DNA from: an uncultured Saprospirales bacterium
GTDB lineage: Bacteria; Bacteroidota; Bacteroidia; Chitinophagales; Saprospiraceae
Assembly: GCA_937864265.1 (NCBI GenBank)
Contig: CALMIR010000017.1
Location: 104,892 to 168,891, forward strand
DNA: 64,000 bases
Direction of reading: 5' to 3'
Shown here: positions 9,355 to 18,137 of the stretch, piece by piece
How the letters are laid out: each line of letters starts with the position of its first letter
How positions within the stretch are numbered: the first letter of the stretch is position 1
Notes under the pieces: model-generated
Seen by the model: only the letters and a program-made list of their open reading frames with translations
Databases searched by the model: none
What the model was told of the DNA's origin: nothing
Program-made: the position numbers and the translations under genes

Positions 9355-11199
9355 CTAGCGGCCAGATACGACTAGCTTCTTCGTCCGATAACCTTCTTGA
9401 GTTAAAACGGATACCAGGTAAGTTCCCGTAGGCAATTGGCTGACATTCAGCACACGGGTATCTTGTTGTACATTTTCGTATTGAGCAGACATCACTACTT
9501 TGCCCATCATATCAATTACTTTCACCTGTACTTGCTCGCTGATATTTTCCAGATCAAACTGCAAGTTAACCAATTCTGTAGCAGGATTTGGCATCATAGT
9601 GAAACGATCAGCTGCCAAAACAGGCAGGTCTTCAGTTCCAACGGGAACGTAACCATCCAAGTGCAAACGCAGCACCGGGCGCAAACCACCATGAGGCAAG
9701 CCAGGGGTATCATCATTCCACCATTCAAAACCATCCACTTCAAAAACATAAGTTTCCGTTCCAATGGTAGCCATTTCCCAAACATTGCCATAGCCTGCTA
9801 GGTTGTGATCGCCTGCTACTGAATATGCAGGAGGCGAAAAGTTGTCATCTAGTAAACCATTATGGTTGAGCATCAAGATATAAGTCTTGTTGGCTTCCAA
9901 AGCAATTGGCGTTTCAAACTCTACTAAAATTAAATCTGATCCAGTTTCAGTACCTTCCAGTTCATACTCTGCACTTCCCAAGAAGTTTCCTGCAAAGTCA
10001 TTCCGATCAACTGCATTACTTGCATCGTTGTCCAGATTGCCGTCTCCATCTGGGTCAGCATCAAACAATTCCAAGGAGAACGTCAACCCGGGAGCAAGTT
10101 CAGCCGCATTGGCAATTGCAAAGGAAGCATAAGTGGCACTAGTTGCAGTTGCACCGGTTCTGTAGATAGCTCCGATGTTGAAGATAAGCGTACCTGCGCC
10201 TTGATAAGCGGCTTCATTGAGTTCGAAATTGACGTTCTCGTAAATATCCCCATTATCCAAGCGTAACACATAATCATCTGAAACATCAAATGAGATGGAT
10301 AAGGTTTCGCTGTCTAAAGGGGTATTACCAGCTTCAGTAGATGCTGAAAATTCAATAGTATAGGTACCTACTTCAGATGGAGAATATTCATCGAAAAACA
10401 CCCTCAATTCTCCGGATAAATCAACAGGAGGCGGTGCAAGAGTATCAATAGACGCGGTTAATGTTGTGGTACTACCTCCTGGGGCAGTTATTGTAGCAGT
10501 AACCTCAACATTAGGAATGGGCAGTGTATCGCGGTTGATCAATACCAATTGGATACTGTCCAATACTTTGGCTTGATTGACATCTGTACCATGTGCATAA
10601 GTGGCTGAGGCATCATACATGTAGTTGTTTAGAATAGTTATATTGACCGGCCCTCCAATTAATGCACTCAAATCCTCAATGATCTTGCGGTCTTCATAAG
10701 TAATAAACAAACTCGGAATCACTGTTAAATCACCCACAGCGCCAGCACCCATCCAAACCAAGCCATCGGTATGCGTACCGACAGTTAAGCCCAATGGGGC
10801 CCGATTAGCGACAATAGCTGCTACGGCACCGGAGCTTTCCACATTTTGTACCTTTACCCCGAATTCGCAGGTGCCACGGCCAGTCATAGCAATTTTGCCA
10901 TTCAATTCTTCGCCATTTACAGGAGCCACACAGCCATAAAAACCCACTGGTGACCAGGTGTCATTATCCGACGGAACCGTTTCCCCATCGTTGACAAAAG
11001 CGATATCAGCTGTAATTTCAGCAGGGAAAGCAGGGCCAAAATTGGCACCCAGGCCATCCAGCATCAGACCTTCCGCTTCCGGGTTGTTGATCCTGAGTTT
11101 TAAAGCCCTTTGTTGAGCATGGGCCTCGGAAAATGAAATCAGGCTCATCGCTAGCAATAGCAGCCAAGCCATAGACAATTTGGTAAATTTGTAGTTCAT
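9355..11199 (-). CDS. Secreted PA-domain protein with T9SS sorting domain
   Basis: Start at 11199 (MNYKFTKLSMAWLLLLAMSL), which gives a normal signal peptide ending near AHAQ; the frame is open 55 codons further upstream but without export features. The mature 614-residue precursor has a protease-associated (PA) domain at about 60-185 (GRGTCEFGVKVQNVESSGA, then AAIVAN), a beta-sandwich region in the middle, and a C-terminal T9SS sorting domain (FTMMPNPATELV, VIDMMGKVVM, LPTGTYLVSV, ending KKLVVSGR). No peptidase domain is visible, so PA is present alone, probably as a binding or interaction module. Function unknown. Confidence 0.85.
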   Translation of the reverse strand: MNYKFTKLSMAWLLLLAMSLISFSEAHAQQRALKLRINNPEAEGLMLDGLGANFGPAFPAEITADIAFVNDGETVPSDNDTWSPVGFYGCVAPVNGEELNGKIAMTGRGTCEFGVKVQNVESSGAVAAIVANRAPLGLTVGTHTDGLVWMGAGAVGDLTVIPSLFITYEDRKIIEDLSALIGGPVNITILNNYMYDASATYAHGTDVNQAKVLDSIQLVLINRDTLPIPNVEVTATITAPGGSTTTLTASIDTLAPPPVDLSGELRVFFDEYSPSEVGTYTIEFSASTEAGNTPLDSETLSISFDVSDDYVLRLDNGDIYENVNFELNEAAYQGAGTLIFNIGAIYRTGATATSATYASFAIANAAELAPGLTFSLELFDADPDGDGNLDNDASNAVDRNDFAGNFLGSAEYELEGTETGSDLILVEFETPIALEANKTYILMLNHNGLLDDNFSPPAYSVAGDHNLAGYGNVWEMATIGTETYVFEVDGFEWWNDDTPGLPHGGLRPVLRLHLDGYVPVGTEDLPVLAADRFTMMPNPATELVNLQFDLENISEQVQVKVIDMMGKVVMSAQYENVQQDTRVLNVSQLPTGTYLVSVLTQEGYRTKKLVVSGR

Positions 11200-11708
11200 A
11201 CTAATCCTGTTTTTATGAATGAAAGAAAATAAAAAAGCATTGAAAGGCTTTGCCTGAAAGGATAAATACAGAAAGGAGCCTCTTTGGTGAGTTGCGGAAA
11301 TGGCATGGAGGCCAATACGGGTAAACGAACCGGATCGGGATGACGTTAGCAAAGCGTTTTTCATACTAATAGCAACCGTTCTTGATCAGGGATACAAATG
11401 ACAGCAGAATGAAACAAAGCATCCTAGTTATTTACCATTCTAAAAGTATAAGAATGATATGCACGTTGTTTGCTGTAACATTTGGTATTGAAAATTTCCT
11501 AATCACCAGTTGGTCTTCAAAATTACAGAAATAGTTGTATATTTTACTGACATCCGCTGTTTTTTTTTGAAAATGTTGCAACTCTTTGCCTTTTTCTATC
11601 GTCTTTAATCTGAACTTTGTCTAAGAAAAAGATCATTTCATCTATTTCTGCCCCGGATTTGGTATAAAATGATCTAACTTTGACCAAATTGTTTCAAAGC
11701 AGATTGTC
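11200..11708. other. Intergenic region between divergent genes
   Basis: About 500 bases of AT-rich sequence that must hold the promoters of the PA-domain gene and of the small membrane protein gene. A TAACTTTG box at 11675-11682 fits the -7 element of the latter, but no TTTG at the right distance was found. No RNA gene or repeat is recognisable. Confidence 0.55.
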
Positions 11709-11933
11709 ATGAAAAAAATCACCACCCGAACTGTATTATTTTCTTTGTTATTGATGGCTAGTGCTGCTTCTTACATTTTTTTGAATATTGCCTCCTGGAA
11801 ACAGGATCAGGCGCGTTTAGAAAAGGAAACTCCACTGGAAGAAGATTTAGAAGCTGAGCAAAATAAGCTTTTTTTACCCGATGTGCAAGTTTTGAAAAAA
11901 CTAGTAGAAACGGGAAGAAAGTTAGTGCCTTGA
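11709..11933 (+). CDS. Small single-pass membrane or exported protein, 74 residues
   Basis: The N-terminus has two to four basic residues followed by a hydrophobic segment (about 9-27, VLFSLLLMASAASYIFLNIA), then a charged tail rich in Glu and Lys (ETPLEEDLEAEQNKL). This is either a signal anchor or an uncleaved signal peptide. A TAACTTTG -7-like box lies 27 bases upstream of the ATG. It is the nearest upstream same-strand gene to the CHAT-STAND gene, but 415 bases of repeats separate them, so a functional link is only a possibility. I do not recognise the family. Confidence 0.5.
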   Translation: MKKITTRTVLFSLLLMASAASYIFLNIASWKQDQARLEKETPLEEDLEAEQNKLFLPDVQVLKKLVETGRKLVP

Positions 11934-12348
11934 GGGCAGGTAGGCGAAAAGGAGGGCTTAGGTTAGGCTTTTCCCGCCCGGGTAGGGAGTATTTGATGGC
12001 AATGCTAAAGCTTGGCTGTTCCCGGTCGGGCAGGGAGTATTCGACTGGCAAGCACGTAAACCACGCCTTCATCGTGGCGCGGCCTGAAACCTGAAACAAA
12101 GCTCTGCCTATTGCCCCGCCTTGAAACCACCCGCCTCCCGCCGAAAGCGGAATTCGCCCGCCCGGCCCGTCCGACCGGATCAATCCGGGCGGGACGATCC
12201 CGCTGAGGCCGATACGCTCAGCGGGATCGTCCGGGGGCAGGAAAAACAGAAACAAAGCTCTGCCAACCGCCCCGCCTTGAAACCTGAAACCCAATAAGGC
12301 TTTTACCTCATATCCTCAAAAAAAGCTATCTTTCCCTCAAAAACCCGC
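11934..12348. repeat. Intergenic cluster of dispersed palindromic repeats
   Basis: The whole spacer between the 74-residue gene and the CHAT gene is built of repeat units. A 36-bp unit (gaaacaaagctctgcc...) occurs at 12093-12128 and 12249-12284 with few differences and brackets a 131-bp palindromic element. 11993-12012 is the reverse complement of 4740-4759. A 178-codon minus-strand frame runs through the region but is Pro/Arg-rich and follows the repeats, so I do not call it a gene. Confidence 0.75.
12123..12253 (+). repeat. 131-bp multi-hairpin dispersed repeat, copy A
   Basis: This aligns along its full length, with the same total length, to 55855-55985. It contains three palindromes in order: cccgccgaaagcgg, a cgcccgg/ccgggcg hairpin and a perfect cgatcccgctgag / ctcagcgggatcg hairpin at about 12194-12229. 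It lies immediately upstream of the CHAT-STAND gene promoter region. Confidence 0.8.
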
Positions 12349-15300
12349 ATGACCAAACCTGTCATCCTACTTGCATTTGCCAACGAACAAGAGAGCAGAC
12401 AATCCTATCTGCGCAACTTACCCTTGGAAATCAACCAGTTAGACCGCATTTTGGGCAAAGCAGCGGACGAAGGACTTTGTGATTATAAAATACTGACCAA
12501 CGCCACACTTCCCGGGCTCTTCGAAGTTTTTAGAGATAAAAAATACCGCGACAGGATTGCCATTTTTCATTTTAGTGGCCATGCCGACAGTTGGTCGCTG
12601 ATGTTGGAAAGCGACCAAAAGAAAAGTAAAGCGGTTCGATCGGATTGGATCGGCGAGCTATTTGCCGACCAACGCAGCTTGCAACTGGTTTTTCTAAATG
12701 GCTGTTTTTCCATTCAGCAAGCTGAACAGTTGCGGGATAAAGGCATACCAGCCTGCATCGGGACGGTGGCAGAAGTAGCTGACCGCATAGCTTATGAACT
12801 CTCCACAGCTTTCTACAACAACTTGACAGCCGGATTGTCGATCGATCGGAGCTGGAAAATGGCTACACAGGAGGTGAGCAGTGATAAAGACACTTCAGCG
12901 GCGGCGGAATACTATCACCAAGACGAGGCCAGAGGACCGATTTTGCGCGCAAATATCAATCGTTTTCCCTGGGAAATCCTCTATCGCGATCCCAACGGTG
13001 AAGTTTTGCAATGGAATTTGCCTACGGCTGCGGGTAATCCCCTTTTCGGCCTGCCGCCCATTCCGGCTGATAAATATCCTCTACCCAACGAGCCATTTCG
13101 ATTTTTGGGGCGCTATACGGAAAAAGATGCGGGGGTGTTTTTTGGAAGGGGAGAAGCTTTGCAACAGCTTTATCGCAAAATTACAGCTTCCTCGGGTGCA
13201 CCACTGGTATTGCTTCATGGACAATCGGGTGTGGGAAAGTCGTCGCTCATTCATGCTGGATTAGTGCCCCGTTTGGAAAGTGATTATGCGGTCATTTATT
13301 TGAGAAGAGATGGGGAAAAAGGATTGATGCTTCAATTGTTTGAGGCTTTAGGCGTAGATAATGCGGCCTCGACCCAACCCCGCGAAGACCGGGAAGTTGT
13401 CAAAGCCCGGATACAGGATGATATTCGCCAATTGGAGGCCACCCTGAGTGTTTTGGAAGGAGATGCCAGGCAGCAAGTGGAACGCCTGATCCAGAACTAC
13501 CAGTCGCAGCTTCAAAAACTGGAACAGAACCTGCCTGAAATCAACCTTGATTTAGCTGAAAACTGGCGCAAGATCGAGCAGTCATCCAGCAAAAAAGGAC
13601 TGATTCTATTCGTTGACCAATTAGAAGAAGTGATTACCCGGCCCAACGAAAAATTGCCCAACGAACTGGACAGCTTTTTAAATCAGGTACGCCTCATTTT
13701 TGAGCCAATTGAAAAGCGCCCTAGTGGAAAATTGGTGTTGAGCTATCGCAAGGAGTACCATCCGGAAATTCTCAAAGCCATTAAAAATCACCAAATTCTG
13801 AAGGAAGAGTACTTTTTAACCAGGCTCGATAAAAAAGGGGTTATTGAAATCATCACGGGATTGACGACTACGGAACAACTTCGGGAAAAGTACAACCTGA
13901 ATATTGATCCAGGGTTACCCTTGGAAATGGCCAATAATTTAGTCTCCGACCCAGATTCTCCCATTGCACCGATATTGCAAATTATACTCACCAAACTTTG
14001 GCAGGCGCAGGCGCACAAAACAGCACCCAGGTTTAGCGTGGAGGATTACAGGCAGTTGCAGGAAAAAGGCATCTTACTCAATGATTTTTTCAAACAGCAG
14101 ATGGAGAAAATTGCTGCTTGGGAAGAAAAAACAGGCCATCGGGCAGTCAGTTCCGGCTTGGCACTGGATATATTAAATTACCACACGACACGTCTGAGTA
14201 CTGCTGAAAGCCGCGATATGAATCAGTTGCGGATGTTGTATCAACACCAGGAAGCATTATTGGACGGGCTGATCAATGAGTTCAAGCAACATTATTTGTT
14301 ATCGGAAGCCGAGCAAGAGTACACCGCATTAGCACACGATACACTGGCCCCCATCATCCATCGCCAAATGCGGGATTCGGACAAACCGGGCCAAAGGGCA
14401 CTGCGCATTTTGGAAACCAAAGTCATTGATTTCATCAAAAATCCGGATGAAACCATCATAGAGGAAGAAGACTTGGGTGCTGTGGAAGATGGCAAGAACG
14501 GGATGCGAACCTGGATGCCTATTGAAGAAGAACTCATTGAAAAAAGTCGGGATCACAGGGCTGCCTTGCGCGCTTACCGATTGCGTAACAAACGCATCCG
14601 CTTGTTTGCAGTAGTCGCCATCAGCCTTTTGGCAGGGCTAGCCACCTGGCTATGGTTGCAATCGGAAAAACGGGCAAAAGTGATTGCCAATGATGCACTT
14701 TTTAATGAAGGCCGTTTGGAGGTTTTGACAGACCCAGTAACCGGCATCGCAAAAATGGAAGCCGCCTATCTGGCAATGAGTGAAAAAGATGCAGGCAAAT
14801 TAGCAGCTATCTACCAAACGTACAACGCCAACTTATTTTACCAAATACAGTATCAGCCAAAGGATCGGGGCTTTTTAAAGCAGGTTGCGTTTTCTAATGA
14901 TGGGAAATATTGGGCAAGCAGCTCCGATATGGATCATAAAATTTTGCTATTCGATGCCCAAAATCAAAAGGAAATAGCTGTTTTTGAGCAGGCTGCGGGT
15001 ACCTGCACAGATTTGGTATTCGGCACGGACAACACCTTGTGGATAGGTTCTATTGATCGGAATGTCTATCACTGGAATTGGCAAAACCAGCAAGTCAGCA
15101 TATTTGCCGATGAGGAAGACAAGGCGCCTGTTAGAAACCTATCTGTTTCACAAGATGGAAAGTGGCTTTTGGTAGCTCACAACGACAATAGGGTCAAGTG
15201 TTGGGCTGTAGCTGAACCAGAGCATAGTATGCTAACTTGGCCTGAGGAAAGCGAAGCTACAGACTACAAAATCAACAGTATCGCCCTTAGCCTGGACAAA

Positions 15301-16626
15301 ACAAGTCGCGAGCCACAGATATGGATTGGTACAAAAAGCGATGAATTATTATTATTGGATAGATTTGGTAAACAGAGCTTTATAGCATCTTTTGAACATG
15401 CGTCGATTGATCAGGTTCTGATGGCGGACACATCATCAAAAGCGTATTTGTTGGTAAACGGCAAGGTAGAAATACTTGAGCTTTTGGGAACAAAGGGACA
15501 CTTGCGCTCCAGCTTGGATCAATTTACCGATGTGGTCAAAATAGCTTTGACTCCTGATCATCGTTTGTTGTTAGGAGCAAGGCGGGGCGGCAAAGGTTTT
15601 GTATGGGATATTTCCAAGAAACAATTGCTGTACGAGATCAAAGGCCATCGCGCTGATATACACAGCTTGGCTTTTTCAGCTTCGCCCGATCGAATTTTAA
15701 CAGGCTCGGCAGACACCAGTATCCGACAGTGGAATCTATACAGCCCTTATCCGCAAAGACAAGTACAAGCAGGTTATTACAGCATAAACAGCCTGGTTTA
15801 TAGTCCTGATGGAAAACACTTGGCCTCAGTCAATAGCGCTAATGAATGTTACATACAGGAACTTCGTACTGGCAAAATGACGGCGTTGCCCGCTATAACT
15901 ACAGTACTTACTTCCCCTTTGATCTTTTCCCCCGATGGTCAAATCCTAGCTATTGGTGACGAGAAGGGTCAAGTTCATCTATTTGATCTCGCCACGGGTC
16001 AAAGCAAAGGAAAACTTGAATTTTTGCCCCAATCCATTATTGATTTGGTTTGGACTGAAAAAGGCATCGTGGCTTTACATGAAAATGGATTACTGAGTTG
16101 TAAAAATTATCCAAATGGAGCATTAAGTCAATCCCAGCAAGGCGATTTTTCTGCTATTGAAATGGGGGCTAATGGCGGATTGGCAGCTTTAAGCTCCGGG
16201 GATATTTTCTTTTTATCCTTACCTGATCTAAAGGTATCTGACCAAGCATCTTTCTCAGCCCATGGCAGTAAATGGTATGGCTTGATAGCTGGCGCTGACG
16301 AACTCATTTTACAAGCCGATGGCGATAAAGCCCTTGTTTTTGATCTGGCTAGCAAACATTTTGATGGCTATTTGCCCATGACTTCAGTTGCTGATTTCAA
16401 TGAGGATAAAACGGTATTTTTGAGTAGCAAATTAGCGCCGTGCCATTTGGGGCTTTATCATGCTGAGGGCTACTTATTGCAAGAACTTTATGAAGAAGGC
16501 GCTTGCCAGATCAGTGCATTAGCGGTACATCCTGCTGGTACTCACTTTGTGGCAGGTACAAGAGATGGCCGGCTTTTGTTTTGGGAAAATGGACGGGCTA
16601 AGCTTTCTTTGGATCGAAAGAAATAA
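12349..16626 (+). CDS. CHAT protease - nSTAND NTPase - TM - WD40 conflict protein
   Basis: A 1425-residue multidomain protein. Residues 1-190 are a CHAT (caspase-like) peptidase with the His-Cys dyad at H78 (FSGHAD) and C119 (LNGCFS). Residues about 250-680 are a STAND-type P-loop NTPase: an FFGR entry motif, Walker A GQSGVGKSS (291-299), Walker B LILFVDQLEE (418-427), with a likely coiled coil at 345-412 inserted between them. A single membrane segment lies at about 751-770, preceded by a strongly basic stretch. Residues about 815-1425 form WD40-type blades (for example FSPDGQILAIGDEKGQVHLF). In known STAND systems the repeats sense a trigger, the NTPase oligomerises and the protease executes. 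Antiviral or cell-death function is inferred, not shown. Confidence 0.88.
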   Translation: MTKPVILLAFANEQESRQSYLRNLPLEINQLDRILGKAADEGLCDYKILTNATLPGLFEVFRDKKYRDRIAIFHFSGHADSWSLMLESDQKKSKAVRSDWIGELFADQRSLQLVFLNGCFSIQQAEQLRDKGIPACIGTVAEVADRIAYELSTAFYNNLTAGLSIDRSWKMATQEVSSDKDTSAAAEYYHQDEARGPILRANINRFPWEILYRDPNGEVLQWNLPTAAGNPLFGLPPIPADKYPLPNEPFRFLGRYTEKDAGVFFGRGEALQQLYRKITASSGAPLVLLHGQSGVGKSSLIHAGLVPRLESDYAVIYLRRDGEKGLMLQLFEALGVDNAASTQPREDREVVKARIQDDIRQLEATLSVLEGDARQQVERLIQNYQSQLQKLEQNLPEINLDLAENWRKIEQSSSKKGLILFVDQLEEVITRPNEKLPNELDSFLNQVRLIFEPIEKRPSGKLVLSYRKEYHPEILKAIKNHQILKEEYFLTRLDKKGVIEIITGLTTTEQLREKYNLNIDPGLPLEMANNLVSDPDSPIAPILQIILTKLWQAQAHKTAPRFSVEDYRQLQEKGILLNDFFKQQMEKIAAWEEKTGHRAVSSGLALDILNYHTTRLSTAESRDMNQLRMLYQHQEALLDGLINEFKQHYLLSEAEQEYTALAHDTLAPIIHRQMRDSDKPGQRALRILETKVIDFIKNPDETIIEEEDLGAVEDGKNGMRTWMPIEEELIEKSRDHRAALRAYRLRNKRIRLFAVVAISLLAGLATWLWLQSEKRAKVIANDALFNEGRLEVLTDPVTGIAKMEAAYLAMSEKDAGKLAAIYQTYNANLFYQIQYQPKDRGFLKQVAFSNDGKYWASSSDMDHKILLFDAQNQKEIAVFEQAAGTCTDLVFGTDNTLWIGSIDRNVYHWNWQNQQVSIFADEEDKAPVRNLSVSQDGKWLLVAHNDNRVKCWAVAEPEHSMLTWPEESEATDYKINSIALSLDKTSREPQIWIGTKSDELLLLDRFGKQSFIASFEHASIDQVLMADTSSKAYLLVNGKVEILELLGTKGHLRSSLDQFTDVVKIALTPDHRLLLGARRGGKGFVWDISKKQLLYEIKGHRADIHSLAFSASPDRILTGSADTSIRQWNLYSPYPQRQVQAGYYSINSLVYSPDGKHLASVNSANECYIQELRTGKMTALPAITTVLTSPLIFSPDGQILAIGDEKGQVHLFDLATGQSKGKLEFLPQSIIDLVWTEKGIVALHENGLLSCKNYPNGALSQSQQGDFSAIEMGANGGLAALSSGDIFFLSLPDLKVSDQASFSAHGSKWYGLIAGADELILQADGDKALVFDLASKHFDGYLPMTSVADFNEDKTVFLSSKLAPCHLGLYHAEGYLLQELYEEGACQISALAVHPAGTHFVAGTRDGRLLFWENGRAKLSLDRKK

Positions 16627-16750
16627 AGGATGTCGCCAAAATAGGGCTTTCTGATACGAGCGTCGCTTGATGTCCACCCTTCCAGTGTTTTGCCTAGCGC
16701 GTGTGTTGGACGTTATAAGAATGCCACTGCTTCGTGGATCAAGCCTGTAG

Positions 16751-16785
16751 AAGTGTCGGTGTGATTCAAAATCACGCCGACACTT
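16751..16785 (+). terminator. Hairpin after the CHAT-STAND gene, dispersed family 2 copy A
   Basis: The arms aagtgtcggtgtgat and atcacgccgacactt enclose a 5-base loop and are followed by ttttg. One position is a G.U pair only if the plus strand is transcribed, which matches the direction of the upstream gene. The same hairpin recurs at 63868-63901. Confidence 0.7.
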
Positions 16786-16855
16786 TTGCAAACGAGCAGC
16801 TCTTTGGGAACCAAAAAAACTTGAGGGCGAAGTGTGATAAACCTCAGCACTCTTT

Positions 16856-18028
16856 TTAATTCAACAATTCATATACACCAGCTATACCTTGCCCACCTCC
16901 TACACAGGCAGTGACCATGCCATAGCGCTGACCCCTGCGGCGCAACTCATTAAACAGCTGTACTGACAATTTGGCACCGGTGCAACCCAGCGGATGGCCT
17001 AAAGCAATAGCACCACCATTGACATTGACTATTTCAGGGTTGAGTCCAGCTTCTTGAATAACGGCCAATGCTTGAGCTGCAAAAGCTTCGTTCAATTCAA
17101 TCAAATCAATGTCCGTTAATTTTAATCCAGCTTGGCTCAAAGCTTTGGGGATAGCGGCACAAGGCCCGATGCCCATGTATAAAGGATCGACACCGCCCAC
17201 TGAGCAAGCGACCAAGCGAGCAATAGGTTGCAAATTCAATTGTTTCACCATTTCTTCGCTGACGACCAAAACAAAAGCAGCGCCATCAGAGGTTTGGGAC
17301 GAGTTGCCTGCTGTGACGACACCTCCCTGTGCAAAGGCAGGGCGCAATGCAGCCAGTCCTGCGACAGTAGTATCCCGACGTACCCCTTCATCGGTATCGA
17401 CCGTGTGACTACTGCTCACCCGCTTATTGTCTTTTACCACTACTTCTTCCACTGTAACGGGTACAATTTCAGGCTTAAATTTGCCAGTGTCTATGGCTTC
17501 AGCAGCTTTACGATGGGAATGATAGGAAAATTCATCCGCTGCATCTCGGCTGATGTGGTACTTTTTGGCCACAGCCTCAGCGGTAATGCCCATGCTTACC
17601 AAGTAGTCGGGCGTAGAAGCTGCGACTTTGTAGCTGGGTGCCAATTTGTAGCCGGTCATGGGTATCGCACTCATGCTTTCCGCACCGCCAGCCAAGTAAA
17701 TATGCCCCATGCCTGCTTTGATCTTAGCTACTGCAATCGAAATGGTTTCCAAGCCAGAGGCACAATAGCGGTTGACAGTCATTCCTGGCACCTCTTTGCC
17801 CAAAGCACGCATAGAAATTTGACGACCTATTTGCAAGCCTTGCTCACCCTCCGGGTTGGCACAACCCACGATGACATCGTCGATCAATTTTGGATCCACC
17901 TCTGGGGTTTGGTCGATCAAGAATTGGGCGATGTCCACTGCCAGGTCATCAGAACGATAGTTGCGGAATCCGCCTTTTTTGGCTTTCCCGACGGCAGAAC
18001 GATATGCTTTTACGATGTATGCGTCCAT
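16856..18028 (-). CDS. fadA: Acetyl-CoA acyltransferase (3-ketoacyl-CoA thiolase)
   Basis: This 390-residue thiolase cleaves 3-ketoacyl-CoA in fatty acid beta-oxidation. The active-site residues are all visible: the nucleophilic Cys at about 89 (NRYCASGLE), the His at about 345 (GHPLGCTGAK) and the second Cys at about 375 (CVGGGQGIAG). Length is normal for the family. It lies 109 bases downstream of the fadN-type gene on the same strand and is almost certainly in the same operon. Degradative rather than biosynthetic thiolase is inferred from this pairing. Confidence 0.94.
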   Translation of the reverse strand: MDAYIVKAYRSAVGKAKKGGFRNYRSDDLAVDIAQFLIDQTPEVDPKLIDDVIVGCANPEGEQGLQIGRQISMRALGKEVPGMTVNRYCASGLETISIAVAKIKAGMGHIYLAGGAESMSAIPMTGYKLAPSYKVAASTPDYLVSMGITAEAVAKKYHISRDAADEFSYHSHRKAAEAIDTGKFKPEIVPVTVEEVVVKDNKRVSSSHTVDTDEGVRRDTTVAGLAALRPAFAQGGVVTAGNSSQTSDGAAFVLVVSEEMVKQLNLQPIARLVACSVGGVDPLYMGIGPCAAIPKALSQAGLKLTDIDLIELNEAFAAQALAVIQEAGLNPEIVNVNGGAIALGHPLGCTGAKLSVQLFNELRRRGQRYGMVTACVGGGQGIAGVYELLN

Positions 18029-18137
18029 GTTATTTTTTGATGTTAGACATTAGACAATAAATAGATTTTACTAAACTCTGGGTACGCTGCCAAACTTGTA
18101 AATCCCTAAAATTGTGCAAACGCCCCATTTCTAAAGC

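Noticed and set aside
11993..12284. tRNA or riboswitch
   Set aside because: The paired segments belong to a dispersed palindromic repeat and do not form a cloverleaf or known aptamer pattern.
11758..12294. 178-codon minus-strand frame rich in Pro, Gly and Arg
   Set aside because: It runs through the repeat cluster and antisense to the small membrane protein gene; its length comes from GC-rich palindromes without stops.
17228..18040. 270-codon plus-strand frame
   Set aside because: It is antisense to the thiolase gene, which has all catalytic motifs; the frame has no recognisable domain.
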